Assembly: GCF_963583255.1 (NCBI RefSeq) | Contig: NC_084813.1 | Location: 11,084,001-11,148,000, forward strand | Direction: 5' to 3' | DNA: 64,000 bases | DNA from: Pyrus communis | Lineage: Eukaryota; Streptophyta; Magnoliopsida; Rosales; Rosaceae | Part shown: one piece after another, positions 46,035 through 57,087 of the stretch | Layout: every line of letters begins with the position of its first letter | How positions within the stretch are numbered: the stretch's first letter is position 1 | The notes under the pieces: model-generated | What the model was told of the DNA's origin: nothing | The model's database searches: none | What the model saw: the letters and a program-made list of their open reading frames with translations, nothing else | Program-made: the position numbers and the translations under genes

Positions 46035-46952
46035 TTATATCAAATATAAATATTTAGAAGATCTAACAATTAGAATTGAAGATAAGAACATAAACCATAC
46101 CTTGTGGCTTGTCCTTAAGAGTTGCAAGGTTAACCTGCAATTCCTCTTCCAATGCCCCTCCTTTCCACAGTGGTGGCAAGCCCCCTTGGGCTCCATTGCC
46201 TTCTTTTTCTTCACTCCCCCTTTCGGCTTAAGAGTGGGTGACTTCTTCTCCTTCCCTTTGCCTTTGCCTTGCGGCTTAGACTTGGAAGAGGATGGCTTGT
46301 TGTAGGCTACTGCAGAAGTCCCTACAACGTTCTCTTTCATCATAGTTTTCTCAGTAGTTACTAACATGTTTAGTAACTCAGAGAGAGTACTATCTATTTT
46401 ATTCATATTGTAGTTCATTACGAACTGTGAGAATGAATCAGAAAGAGAAGCCAATATAAAGTCCTGGGCCAATTCCCCGTCAAGTGGAGTACCTAGGTTC
46501 TCCAGTTGTTCAATGAATCCTATCATCTTCAGTGCATGTAGATGCACTGGAGCCCCCTTGACCATCTTGGTCTTCACAAGTTCACAGACAGTGCTAAAGC
46601 GACGGTTGCGCGTCCCTTCACCATATAACTCCGTAAGATGGAGTATTATGGAAAATGCACTGTCCATGCCCTCGTGCTGTCTCTGTAGCTCCTCATTCAT
46701 GGAAGCCAACAGATAGCACTTGGCTTGTGTGTCATCCTCAATGTGCTTGTCAAACTTAGCACGTTCATCCTCAGTGGCCGAAAGGCCAAGAGGTATGTGA
46801 GGTGGAGCTTTGTCTAGTACGTAAACAATCTTCTCCAATGTTAGGAGAATCTTGACATTACGATACCATGATGGGAAATTGTGCTCCTCTAGGCAATGTT
46901 TGTCGAGTATTTTCGCGAGTGTGCTTCCAACCATATCTAAATACATAAACAA
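46035..46952 (-). CDS. Copia gag polyprotein, about 303 aa, with zinc knuckle
   Basis: The likely start is the ATG of MYLDMVGS near 46946 or the inner ATG of MVGSTLAK near 46934; the frame itself opens a little earlier on a TTG. The protein follows the Copia UBN2-type gag order: an N-terminal block (LEEHNFPSWYRNVKILLTLE), a central helical region (ILHLTELYGEGTRNRRF, LVKTKMVKGAPVHLHALKM, FILASLSDSFSQFVMNYNMN), a lysine- and serine-rich basic stretch, and an intact CCHC zinc knuckle CHHCGKEGHWKRNC near residue 265. The frame is uninterrupted, unlike the gag of the other Copia at 19.6-20.2 kb. It would form virus-like particles and bind element RNA, needing reverse transcriptase and integrase from another element. 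The last 30 residues after the knuckle look like random read-through. Confidence 0.9.
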   Translation of the reverse strand: MFMYLDMVGSTLAKILDKHCLEEHNFPSWYRNVKILLTLEKIVYVLDKAPPHIPLGLSATEDERAKFDKHIEDDTQAKCYLLASMNEELQRQHEGMDSAFSIILHLTELYGEGTRNRRFSTVCELVKTKMVKGAPVHLHALKMIGFIEQLENLGTPLDGELAQDFILASLSDSFSQFVMNYNMNKIDSTLSELLNMLVTTEKTMMKENVVGTSAVAYNKPSSSKSKPQGKGKGKEKKSPTLKPKGGVKKKKAMEPKGACHHCGKEGHWKRNCRLTLQLLRTSHKVWFMFLSSILIVRSSKYLYLI

Positions 46953-49212
46953 TAAAATAAATTAGTTTGATTGTTGATTAAGTCACACGATTCGGGTCTT
47001 TGAACCGAATGACACCACCCACCATTTTTGGCAAATTCCATATCCCTCAAGATGGAATCCGGGAGATTTCAAAGAAAGCTCCTAGCAGGTTATAGGAGGC
47101 TCACTATTACCAAGCCCACCTCACGATGATACGATGTCGGCTAGCAAAAATAATAATGAGAGGGTATACTTACCCATTCACAACAACCTCTTGTGATTAC
47201 CTATCTTATTGGCCTCTAGAGAATAATGCCTCACGATGATACGATGTTGGCACCATTTCTTCTTAGTTAAGTTCTTACCCACCATGCCGGTTTAGATAGG
47301 GGTCCAAGTATAACCTCACGATGATACGATGTTGGTTACACTCGTTGCCTATTTTCACCACATCAAATGTCTTTAAATAGATTCCTCCTGAGTATAAGCA
47401 TGCACTTTGCACTCCCCCATGATAGGGTGAAGGCGGTGTACAAGTCATAAACGATTGGAGCCTACCATGGTGGAAGGCCACGAAAAAAGTGTTCAAAGCA
47501 CTCTTACGCTTTCAACTTAATATTGTATTTGATTGAGGGATTTTAAGGTCTCATCAATTTTATTTATTTAAACACATTCAAATAAATTGTGTCCTATTAT
47601 AACTACTAGTCCAAAGTTTAATGAAATTAGTAGCATACAATATCCCCACTATTCGTTTTCATAAAACAAATCAATATCAAAACATTTTTCAAAATATTGG
47701 AGATACATATAACTACTAATTGTATTCATTATAGTTTAGTAGCGTATGATACTGCCACTATTTGTTTTGAGGAAAAACAAATCAATATCAAAAACGAATT
47801 TTTCAAATATTGGAAGTAACTACTACTACTACGGTTTTTGCATTCCCTTGAAATTGGACTTTATAGTCATCTTAGGCTCTTGGATGACCATGGACTTATT
47901 GGTTAATTCAACAACGAGCCAACATTGTTGAATAAGATCTCGGGGAGGTTGTGTCAATTTAATTACGTGCTTTCAATTCAATTAAAACATTTTTGATTGA
48001 GCCATTAGAAATGAAAGACAATGATTCATTGCTAATTAGGGCGTTGGACCCATTTAATCTTTTTATCTCATGTCAAAACCCTCTTTTAAATATGTCTCCT
48101 TACCAATAGTTAAAGAAACTCTAGTCTAGTACTAGAGGGAATCAACTAACTAAAAGAGATTAAGAAGTAATAAGAATTACAAACCGATTTGTACAAATTC
48201 CTACAAATTACACATACTAAGAGGGAGAGATAGATTAATGTCAAACATGATAAGGTCCAATTGAAATAGAAATTAAAACACATTCCCAAGGTTCAAACAA
48301 TTTGAGTTTAGCGCCTTATTCTCGTAGCTCAATTATCGTTTAAGGCATAAGTCCATAGTCACCCATTTTCTAATTACTTAATCACATTAAATGATTAAAT
48401 GGAATGCAACATAATCAATTAGATTTAGTGCATATGGGCATAATTAAATGATGAGTTTAAACATTAAACAAAAATAAAATCAAACATTTCAATTTTTAAA
48501 TAGTAGGGGTCTAAATGCAAATATGAAAAAGTTAGGGGTCAAACCATAAATACTAAAAGTAAAACCAAACTTTTCATGATTACAAAAGGACCCTCAAGTG
48601 GGAAATCCATTGAGTTTGGCCGGCCATATGAAGGGGGAGGTGGGTAGGTCTCACCCACCTTGCATTATTTCAACATAAAGAAGAAAAAGAATTCAAATTA
48701 TGCTTGCACTTGATTTTGCTTTAAGGAAATTAGGGAAAAAGTTTTAAAATATCCTAAAGAAGTCTAGGATTGAAAAAACCTTTTGTAATAAATATTGATG
48801 ATAAGAATATCATCCAAATCCATAAAACAATTTATGAACTTAAATAAAACTATTTTCAAAAAACAAAACCATGAACACCAAGAACATAACCAAGAACTTC
48901 AAGAACACATTTTTCTAGCTTCAAAGTGTGTGTGTGAGGTTCAAAACAAAACACAAACACATAGCCAAAAAATCCCCTTTTGCCGTGCCCTCCCTATGAT
49001 TCAAAACCCCAAAATTTGTTCTAAACTCACTCTTCATTCATGCATCCAAAACACCTTTTGCATACATATCTTTTTCAACTATTGATTCACAATTTTTCAA
49101 CATTTGAAAAACAAAAGATAAACATACTTTGAATGAAGAACTAATATGTCAAACATAAAATTAATACCCATATGCATAAAATCCAAAAGGACACATCAAA
49201 TATAAACCTTTG
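46953..49212 (-). other. Untranslated leader of the young Copia
   Basis: About 2.3 kb between PBS and gag with no convincing ORF. It carries the triplicated motif at 47119-47335, a hairpin-forming AATTCCATATCCCTCAAGAT pair near 47034, and a GGCCGGCC site near 48619. Such long leaders are unusual for Copia, and both copies in this window have one. Confidence 0.7.
47119..47335 (-). repeat. Triplicated 22-bp leader motif, Copia copy 2
   Basis: Three copies of CCTCACGATGATACGATGT (plus strand) start at 47119, 47229 and 47314, identical over 19 bp. Their spacing (110 and 85 bp) parallels the spacing in the other Copia (102 and 83 bp), where the core is GAATTATATCAT. Confidence 0.9.
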
Positions 49213-49224
49213 GCTCTGATACCA
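49213..49224 (-). promoter_or_regulatory. tRNA-Met primer binding site of the young Copia
   Basis: The minus strand reads TGGTATCAGAGC, a perfect complement of the initiator tRNA-Met 3' end, two bases from the LTR at 49227. Confidence 0.95.
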
Positions 49225-49226
49225 CT

Positions 49227-51122
49227 TGAAAGGAAAATATGAGATTTATGTGGGATTTCTATTGACTAGCATGCATATACAATTCAAAATTTATATACGA
49301 AAACAACGGAAGCATGTCATCAATTAATATCAAAGCTCTAGTCATGAAAATCCCCTTCAAGATTCATAGGTTTATTTATGATGCATCAAAAACAATTTAT
49401 TGAAGAACAAAGTTTAGGAGTAGTTTTATACCTCTTGATCTAGATCTTAGACCAAGGATGGACAACCTCCAAGCTCTTTGCTCCTTGAACTCCTTGAGCC
49501 TAGCCTCCCTCCTTGCCTCCTCCACTTTGTTGAGAATGAGTGCTCCTAGGTCCTCTTCAAGTTTCCAAAATTGAAAACCTCTAAAGATCCTCACCCACTA
49601 GTGTAGTGAGAAGGATGAAGGAATAACCAAAGGGGTGATAAAATGATTAGCTAAAATCCCCCTATGGTGGCCGGCTCTTTGAGTGTTAGAGAGAGTTATT
49701 TTCTTTTCTCTTTTTTTGTTTTGAACACACAAAAACCCCTTATAAAACTTTCATTATAAAGTTCCTTTTATAACATAAAGAAACAAGTCAACAATTGACC
49801 TTCTCTCTCCCTCTCTTTGGCCGGCCTTCTTAGTGTTGTTTGGGCCTTGGGCTTTTATTATTTCAAGTCATCCAATGCTTGAATAAAAGCCCAATGGGTT
49901 TTAGGCCCAATGGGCCCAATTAAACCCGAACATTTCTTTAAGCCCAAAACGATCTTTTATCGCTTTTATGATTTCTTTAGACTTTCTAAATTAATCACAA
50001 CATTAATTAATCCAATTAATTATTTCCATCATCCATTAGTTACTCACTACAAGAGTGTATTGGTGAACAATCTTTTAGGTTCTAATTAGCAAGGCAGTGA
50101 GGTGATTGGCACCCATCCAATTGATTATATTTAATCCATCCACTTAGTGAATTAAAACTTACTTTTAATTCACCTTCTTCTTTGATGACTACATTTAATC
50201 ATCTAGAAGAACTCACAAGCCATGAGTGACATCTAAACATATATCATGGCTACCCAAGCTAATGTAGAAGTTCATTCGGAGAACCTATTCAGTTGGAATT
50301 ACAATGTAATTCGATCCTTCTCTAAAACAATACTCTCAATCACATCACTAGGGTATGGATATACTATGTCAAACCCCTAATGTGATTATGTTTTCTTATA
50401 TGATTCAATTGAGTCGCATAGGAACGTTTTCCTTTATTACGCTCGAGACTTCGACCGAAGATTCCCGAATCATATCTCAGAGTATTCTTCCTCTCATAAC
50501 AAGGATCAGAGATTCCTTGTTGATCATTCACATGCCTACATGTTTAGATACCTTAACCCCAACAATGTCGTGGACACTCCAATGGAATGTCGTTTGACAT
50601 GATCAAAGATCAAAGACCTAACCATTAGACATCTATGATGTCTCAGGTCAAAGGATTACTTACATTATTCCAACCTTCAGAGTTACTTGCTTGACATGTG
50701 ACTAGACCTCCATGCAAGTACTCTCGTTCGATTGTGTTCAGTGAACTCATTCCCTTAATGAGCACCTACATACTTGTCTTAGTGTCACTACACGAATGGG
50801 ATGAGACTTTCCATCCTTCCATTTGAAGCAGACATAGTATGTACCGGTCTATGCATTGTCAGTATCCCTCCGACAATCCTATGACCAGAAACCTTTTTGG
50901 ACATAATGGTTATGAGAAGAAGGTCTCTGTAGTCTAATCATCATTAGATTACTTCTTCCATCAATCCATTATCCATGGATTCATTATTTAGGACATATTT
51001 CGTTCATTGAGATAGTCCTAATTAGTATCTTTGCCTTCCGATGTATAAGAGTCATATATACATCATTACATTGTCCTGAAAGGTTTCTTCCAAAGATTGA
51101 CTTTCAGGGCATATTTCCAACA
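49227..51122 (-). repeat. Young Copia 5' LTR (1896 bp)
   Basis: Nearly identical to 41729-43627. Ends TGAAAGG...TTTCCAACA on plus. Followed by the right target duplication GAGTC (51123-51127). Confidence 0.95.
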
Positions 51123-51389
51123 GAGTCTTAATAGTCTAAAATTCGTCCAAATAACTTCTTAGAGTCTGTTTTGAGTCAATTTAACTTGTTTTGTGCTGCT
51201 TTGAGTCTTTTTAGTTTGTCTTGAGTCATATAAGTCTAGTTAAGTGTTTTTAAGTTTAGTTTTGTGTTTTTAAGTCAGTTTAGAGTAGATTAGCATCGCT
51301 TCTAATCTCCGGCCTAAAACGATCCCTACTTTCATATACTACAACCATAGGGTTTTAATTTGAGTGTTAGAATATTTCACATCAAATTT

Positions 51390-51407
51390 TGGCGCCGTTG
51401 CCGGGGA
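51390..51407 (+). promoter_or_regulatory. tRNA-Asp primer binding site of Athila-like element 2
   Basis: Reads TGGCGCCGTTGCCGGGGA, complementary to plant tRNA-Asp. Five bases after the LTR end at 51384, the same spacing as in element 1. Confidence 0.95.
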
Positions 51408-51505
51408 TTAGTAAAATTGCTAATCCCTCTGTTTGTTTGTTTATTTTTCTTTTGATATTTGATTTAGTTTTATTTCTTTGATTTCAGGTACTAGAGAAGC
51501 AAGAC

Positions 51506-52815
51506 ATGTCAATTGCTAATCTTCAAGCTCAAATAGCGAATCTTACTTGTCAGTTATCACAGTATGCCGAAGGGTCCACAATGCAAAGTGTCCCTACATT
51601 TGGTGCTTCTTATAGGTAAGAATATCAAGCAAATCAATTTGCACAAAGAGATTGGAGTGATCATTCAAACTCTGTGTGGTGGGAATTTCAACAAGTTGAA
51701 CACAAAGGATATTAGCGGCCATATGAGGAGTTCTATTCAACGCCTATCCAGCCACCACAACCTCATATACAATATGCCCAACCAAACTCAGGTTCGTCAA
51801 TAGATTATAATCAAATTCTTAATGAATTGATTTCTTTGGTGCAGGGCTCACAAAATCAAGTTAAGGAGACTCAACAAGGAGAATATTGGCAGCCATATGA
51901 GGAGTTCTATACAACACCTATGCAGCCACCACAACCTACCGAAACAAATTCAGGTACGTCTTTGTATAATGATATGCTTATTAAGTTACTCACCAATTTG
52001 TCTTAGGGGCAAGAAAATCAAAACAAAGCAATGCAAAATCAAGACAAAAGGTTGGACCACTTGGAAAAGCAAATTGGGCAGATAACGGAGTTCGTAGGAT
52101 AATTTCGAGACCAAGGCAAACTCCCTAGTTCAACCATTGCAAATCCGAAGGGAGGATTTGAAACTGCCAAGGAAATCATCTTGAGAAGTAGCAAGGAGGT
52201 TGGAACAAACCCTAAACCATCAAAATCAAACTACAAGGAAGATGAAAGATTGCAATTTGAGGAAGAGGAACACACCCAACCCACGACAAGGGTGGAAACA
52301 CCTTTGCCGCAGGCACCTATTGCTCATACGCCATCCAATTCAGGTAAGGTTGTTCCAAATTTAATTATTTCTAACCCCGTTCCACCAAATATCCCTATTC
52401 CTTGCAGGATCATGCAATCCAAAGAAGAAGAGGATGAGAAAGGCATCTTCGAATCCTTTCCAAAGAATCAAGAGCAAGATGTGGCTGGGGAATGTCTAGA
52501 ATTCATCAAAGAGGATATACTTAAGACAACAATTCGCAAAGAAATTGGATTTTATGACACGGGACAAGTCATAACTCTCAAAACACCAAATCTAGCTGAA
52601 TTTTCTAGTCCTACAACTTTCGAGGGGTGTTTATTCTTGGGTTCATATCGGAGCACACAGGTAAGCCGCCTCCCCGAATTTCAATTTTGTTTTATACTAA
52701 TATGTTGTTAATGATTCAGGCACCCACTCTAGAATTTAAACCATTACCGGATCATCTCAAGTATTTCCTCCCATTCAAAGATCAATTCCATGCCATGGGA
52801 CCTAAGCTAGCTTAA
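51506..52815 (+). pseudogene. Capsid-less Athila-like gag of element 2
   Basis: Start at the ATG 51506 (MSIANLQAQIANLTCQLS). The order matches element 1: a WSDHSNS block, two YEEFYS...QPPQP repeats (about 51720 and 51895), a coiled coil near KRLDHLEKQIGQITEFVG, the ETAKEIILRSSKEVG segment, a proline-rich PIPCR region, and the pre-RT-like tail LEFKPLPDHLKYFLPFKD ending at the stop 52813. Stops occur at about 51615, 51716, 52005 and 52100. A 2-nt deletion near 52625, compared with element 1, shifts the frame. There is no capsid domain or zinc knuckle, so the product could not build a particle alone. It may have served as an RNA-binding or packaging factor. Confidence 0.78.
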
Positions 52816-53586
52816 AAAGAGGTATCGTCTGGCTGGTAGACGTTAAAGCAAGCGCTTCTTGGGAAGCAACCCATGCATGAAAATAAAGAAGACCTAGGAA
52901 TCTCCAACACTCCATAACTAGATTTGCGTTCCTAAACACTACTCTTTATTGCTTTTACTTTGCCATGATTGTCGTGTTTGTTAGTTGTGTTATTTGGTTG
53001 TTTGTTTGTGAGTCTAATCTTAAAACATTGAGGACAATGTTTGGTTTAAGTGTGGGGGGGGTAAATAAAGTGTTTTTCTTGAAAATTCGTGGGATTTTAT
53101 CACCTATCACTTCTAAAGTTGTTTCTCACTGTTTTTAAGTGATTTTAGTGTGTTTTGAAGTGTTTTTACGTGTCTTAAACATAGAATTTTAAGAAAAAAC
53201 CCAAAAAGAGTTGTTTATAGAGTCGGTTTTGTTTTTATGTTTGTTTGTGTCTTAGGATACCTTCCAACACAATGATGAGGATTTGGTTTTAAATTGCATG
53301 ACTATTAAAGAAGGTTACAAACATGGACGGAAGTTTGATATACTCTTTGGTTTACGCTTAGTTGTAGTTGACATTTACGAATTCACATGTAATCACAAAG
53401 GAAAAAAATCAGTTTTTGTAACATGCTTGAAGGAAGAAACTCAAAATAACACTACAACCCTGAGAGACTTGAGCCTAAACTTTATTTGGAGAGTATTAAT
53501 CTTGATGTTCTTGTTTTCTAAAGTCGTTGCATGATCTCATCATTCTTTGTTTGGTTGTTACTTAGAATGCGCTTCATCATTATAGT
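52816..53586 (+). other. 3' untranslated region of Athila-like element 2
   Basis: No convincing ORF; an 83-codon frame at 53283-53534 has no recognisable motif. The region carries the paired hairpins (52827-52867) and the Athila marker ACATTGAGGACAATGTTTGG plus GTGTGGGGGGGGTAAA (about 53027-53066). It ends at 53586, where the Cassandra array begins. Confidence 0.7.
52827..52867 (+). promoter_or_regulatory. Paired short hairpins after the gag stop
   Basis: Hairpin 1: GTCT...AGAC (52827-52830 with 52838-52841). Hairpin 2: GCTTC TTGG GAAGC (52854-52867). They start 12 bases after the stop codon. The same pair follows the integrase stop at 63932-63970, with the stems kept although the loops differ. 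The role is unknown; RNA stability or export is possible. Confidence 0.6.
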
Positions 53587-56500
53587 TGTCACATCCCAGC
53601 CCGGGGCGGATCACTTCCCGGGCCCGCTCCACCACCATAGCACAATATTATCCACTTTGGGCTTACCATTCCCTCACGGTTTTGTTTTTGGGAACTCACG
53701 AGCAACTTCCTAACGGGTCACCCATCATGGGATTGCTCTAGCCCCTTTCTCGCTTAACTTCGGAGTTCCTACGGAACCCGAAGCCAGTGAGCTCCCAAAA
53801 AGCCTCCTGCAAGGAAGAGATGAGAATATACATATAAGGATCACTACCCTGGACGATGTGGGATGTCACAATCCACCCTCCTTAGGGGCCCGACGTCCTC
53901 ATCGGCACACTCGCGACCAGGGTTAGGCTCTGATACCAAATTGTCACATATCGGCCAGGGACGGCTCACTTCTCGGGCCCGCTCCACCACCGTAGCACGA
54001 TATTGTCCGCTTTGGGCTTACCATTCCTTCACGGTTTTGTTTTTGGGAACTCACAAGCAACTTCCCAGTGGGTCACCCATCATGGGATTGCTCTAGCCCC
54101 CTTCTCACTTAACTTCGCAGTTCCTACGGAACCCAAAGCCAGTGAGCTCCCAAAAGGCCTCGTCCTAGGCAGGGATGGGAATATACATTGAAGGATCACT
54201 CCCTTGGGCGATGTGGGATGTCACAATCCACCCCCCTTAGGAGCCCGACGTCCTCGTCGGCACACACGCGGCCAGGGTTAGGCTATGATACCAATTTGTC
54301 ACATCCCGGCCCGAGGGGACCACTTCCCGGCCCGCTCTACCACCGTAGCACGATATTGTCCGCTTTGGGCTTACCATTCCCTCACAGTTTTGTTTTTGGG
54401 AACTCATGAGCAATTTCCCAGTGGGTCACCCATCATAGGTTCGCTCTAGCCCCGTTCTCGCTTAACTTCGGACTTCCTACGGAACCCGAAGCCAGTGAGC
54501 TCCCAAAAAGCCTCGTGCAAGGTAGAGATGGGAATATACATATAAGGATCACTCCCCTGGGCGATGTGGGATGTCACAATCCACCCCCCCTTAGGGGCCC
54601 GATGTCCTCGTCGGCACACTCGCGACCAGGGTTAGGCTCTAATACCAAATTGTCACATCTCGGCCCAGGACGACTTACTTCACGGGCCCGCTCCACCACC
54701 GTAGCACGATATTGTCCGCTTTGGGCTTACCATTCCTTCACGGTTTTATTTTTGGGAACTCACGAGGAACTTTCCAGTGGGTCACCCATCATGGGATTGC
54801 TCTAGCCCCCTTCTCACTTAACTTCGGAGTTCCTATGGAACCCAAAGCCAGTGAGCTCCCAAAAGGCCTCGTCCTTGGTAGAGATGGGAATATACATTGA
54901 AGGATCACTCCCTTGGGCGATGTGGGATGTCACAATCCACCCCCCTTAGGAGCCCGACGTCCTCGTCGGCACACACGCGGCCATGGTTATGGTCTGATAC
55001 CAATTTGTCATATCCCGGCCCGGGGGGATCACTTCCCGGCTCGCTCCACCACCGTAACATGATATTGTCCACTTTGGGCTTACCATTCCCTCACGGTTTT
55101 GTTTTTGGGAACTCACGAGCAATTTCCCAGTGGGTCACCCATCATGGGATCGCTCTAGCCCCCTTCTCGCTTAACTTCGGAGTTCCTACGGAACCCGAAG
55201 CCAGTGAGCTCCCAAAAAGCATCGTGCAAGGTAGAGATGGGAATATACATATAAGGATCACTCCCCTGGGCAATGTGGGATGTCACAATCCACCCCCCTT
55301 AGGGGCCCGACGTCCTCGTCGGCACACTCGCCACCAGGGTTAGGCTCTGATACCAAATTGTCACATCTCGGCCCGGGGCGGCTTACTTCACCGGCCCACT
55401 CCACCACTGTAGCACGATATTGTCCACTTTGGGCTTACCATTCCCTCACAGTTTTGTTTTTGGGAACTCACGAGCAATTTCCCAATGGGTCACCCATCAT
55501 GGGATTGCTTTAGCCCCCTTCTCGCTTAACTTCGGAGTTCCTACGGAACCCGAAGCCAGTGAGCTCCCAAAATGCCTCGTACCAGGTAGGGATGGGAATA
55601 TACATTTAAGGATCACTCCCCTGGGCTATGTGAGATGTCATAATCTACTCTCCTTAGGAGCCCGATGTCCTCGTCGGCACACACGCGGCCAGGGTTAGGC
55701 TGTGATACCAATTGTCATATCCCGGCCCGGGGTGGATCACTTCCCGGGCCCACTCCGCCACCGTCGTACAATATTATCCTCTTTGGCCTTACCATTCCAT
55801 CACGGTTTTGTTTTTGGGAACTCACGAGCAACTTTCCAGTGGGTCACCCATCATGGGATTGCTCTAGCCCCATTCTCGCTTAACTTCGGAGTTCTTACCG
55901 AACCCGAAGCCAGTGAGCTCCCAAAAGGCCTCGTGCTAGGTAGGGATGGGAATAAACATTTAAGGATCACTCCCCTAGGCGATATGGGATGTAACAATCC
56001 ACCCCCCTTAGGAGCCCGTCGTCCTCGTCAGCACACACGCGGCCGGGGTTAGGCTAGCCTAGGGGAGTGATCCTTAAATGTATATTCCCATCCCTACCAA
56101 GTACGAGGCCTTTTGGGAGCTCACTGGCTTTAGGTTCCGTAGGAACTCCGAAGTTAAGCGAGAAGGGAGCTAGAGCAATCTCATGATGGGTGAACCACTG
56201 GGAAGTTGCTCGTGAGTTCCCAAAAACAAAACTGTGAGGGAATGGTAAGCCCAAAACGGACAATATCGTGCTACGGTGGTGGAACGGGCCCAGGAAGTAA
56301 TCCGCCCCGGGCTGAGATGTGACAATTTGGTATCAGAGCCTAACCCTGGTCGCGAATATGCAGACGAGGACGTCGAGCCCTTAAGGGGGGTGGATTGTGA
56401 CATCCCACATCGCCCAGGGGAGTGATCCTTATACATATATTCCCATCTCTACCTTGCACGAAGCCTTTTGGGAGCTCACTGGCTTCGGGTTCCATAGGAA

Positions 56501-57087
56501 CTCCGAATTTAAGCGAGAAGGGGACTAGAGCAATCCCATGATGGGTGACCCAATGGGAAGTTGCTCGTGAGTTCCCAAAAACAAAACCGTGAAAGAATGG
56601 TAAGCCCAAAGCGAACAATATTGTGCTACGGTGGTGGAGCGGGCCCAGGAAGTGTTCCGCCCTAGGCCGGGATGTGACAATTCGTATCAGAGCCTAACCC
56701 TGGCCGCGTGTGTGCCGACGAGGACGTCGGGCTCCTAAGGTGGGTGGATTGTGACATCCCACATCGCACAAGGTAGTGATCCTTAAATGTATATTCCCAT
56801 CATGGGATTGTTCTAGACCCCTTATCGCTTAACTTCGGAGTTCCTACGGAACCCGAAGCCAGTGAGCTGCCAAAAGGCCTCGTGCTAGGTAGGGATGGGA
56901 ATATACATATAAGGATCACTCCCCTGGGCGATGTGGGATGGCACAATCCACCCCCTTTAGGAGCCCGACGTCCTCGTCGGCACACACGCGACCAGGGTTA
57001 GGCTCTGATACCAATTTGTCACATCTCGGCCCAGGGCGGATTACTTCTCGGGCCCGTTCCACCACCTTAGCACGATATTGTCCGCTT
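53587..57087. mobile_element. Tandem array of Cassandra TRIM units with 5S-rRNA-like domains
   Basis: Seven head-to-tail units of 353-355 bp in minus orientation start at 53587, 53942, 54297, 54651, 55006, 55359 and 55713 (the last truncated at 56056). Then come plus-orientation LTRs at 56057-56324 and 56396-56679, a stub at 56750-56797, and a minus-orientation unit to 57087. Each unit is one LTR of about 285 bp plus an internal region of about 70 bp with the tRNA-Met PBS (read on plus as TCTGATACCA) and the GGACGTCGGGC block. Each LTR has the 5S-like A-box and C-box regions. Open frames across the array are by-products of the repeat. Confidence 0.95.

Larger units (their letters stand above)
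41729..51122 (-). mobile_element. Young gag-only Angela-like Copia, 9.4 kb, with target duplication
   Basis: Two LTRs of about 1.9 kb (41729-43627 and 49227-51122), each TGAAAGGAAAATATGAG...GGCATATTTCCAACA on plus. A perfect target duplication GAGTC lies at 41724-41728 and 51123-51127. On the minus strand the order is 5' LTR, tRNA-Met PBS (49224-49213), a 2.3-kb leader, gag with an intact zinc knuckle, a 2.4-kb region with only faint RNase H remnants, a polypurine tract and the 3' LTR. I count roughly two dozen substitutions between the LTRs, about 1.3 percent, so the insertion is recent. Confidence 0.96.
40050..51384 (+). repeat. Athila-like 5' LTR split by the Copia element
   Basis: The LTR pieces are 40050-41728 and 51128-51384, total 1936 bp. 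It starts TGATAGGAGCATATTTATGCG and ends AATATTTCACATCA next to the PBS. The join TTTTGAGTC|TTAATAGTCTAAAATTC is confirmed by the uninterrupted 3' LTR fragment at about 57580. The U3 part (40350-40425) is dense in TTATC repeats. Confidence 0.93.

Noticed and set aside
52661..52719. Intron-like segment in the Athila-like gag: GTAAG donor, TACTAAT branch-like site and TTCAG acceptor; splicing would restore the frame in element 2
   Set aside because: In element 1 (about 1391-1449, minus strand) the same segment is open without splicing, and removing 59 nt would break the frame. The frame problem in element 2 is better explained by a 2-nt deletion near 52625. At 59 nt it is also shorter than most plant introns.
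53283..53534. 83-codon frame in the 3' part of Athila-like element 2, possible env-like remnant
   Set aside because: It has no signal peptide or membrane segment pattern of Athila env-like ORFs, and it lies after the marker GTGTGGGGGG region without homologues in the window.
53587..57087. CRISPR-like or rRNA-like repeat array
   Set aside because: The regular 354-bp spacing and the 5S-like domain could suggest a 5S rDNA cluster, but the units have Cassandra LTR ends, a tRNA-Met PBS and a diverged 5S domain. CRISPR does not apply to plant DNA and the unit size is wrong.
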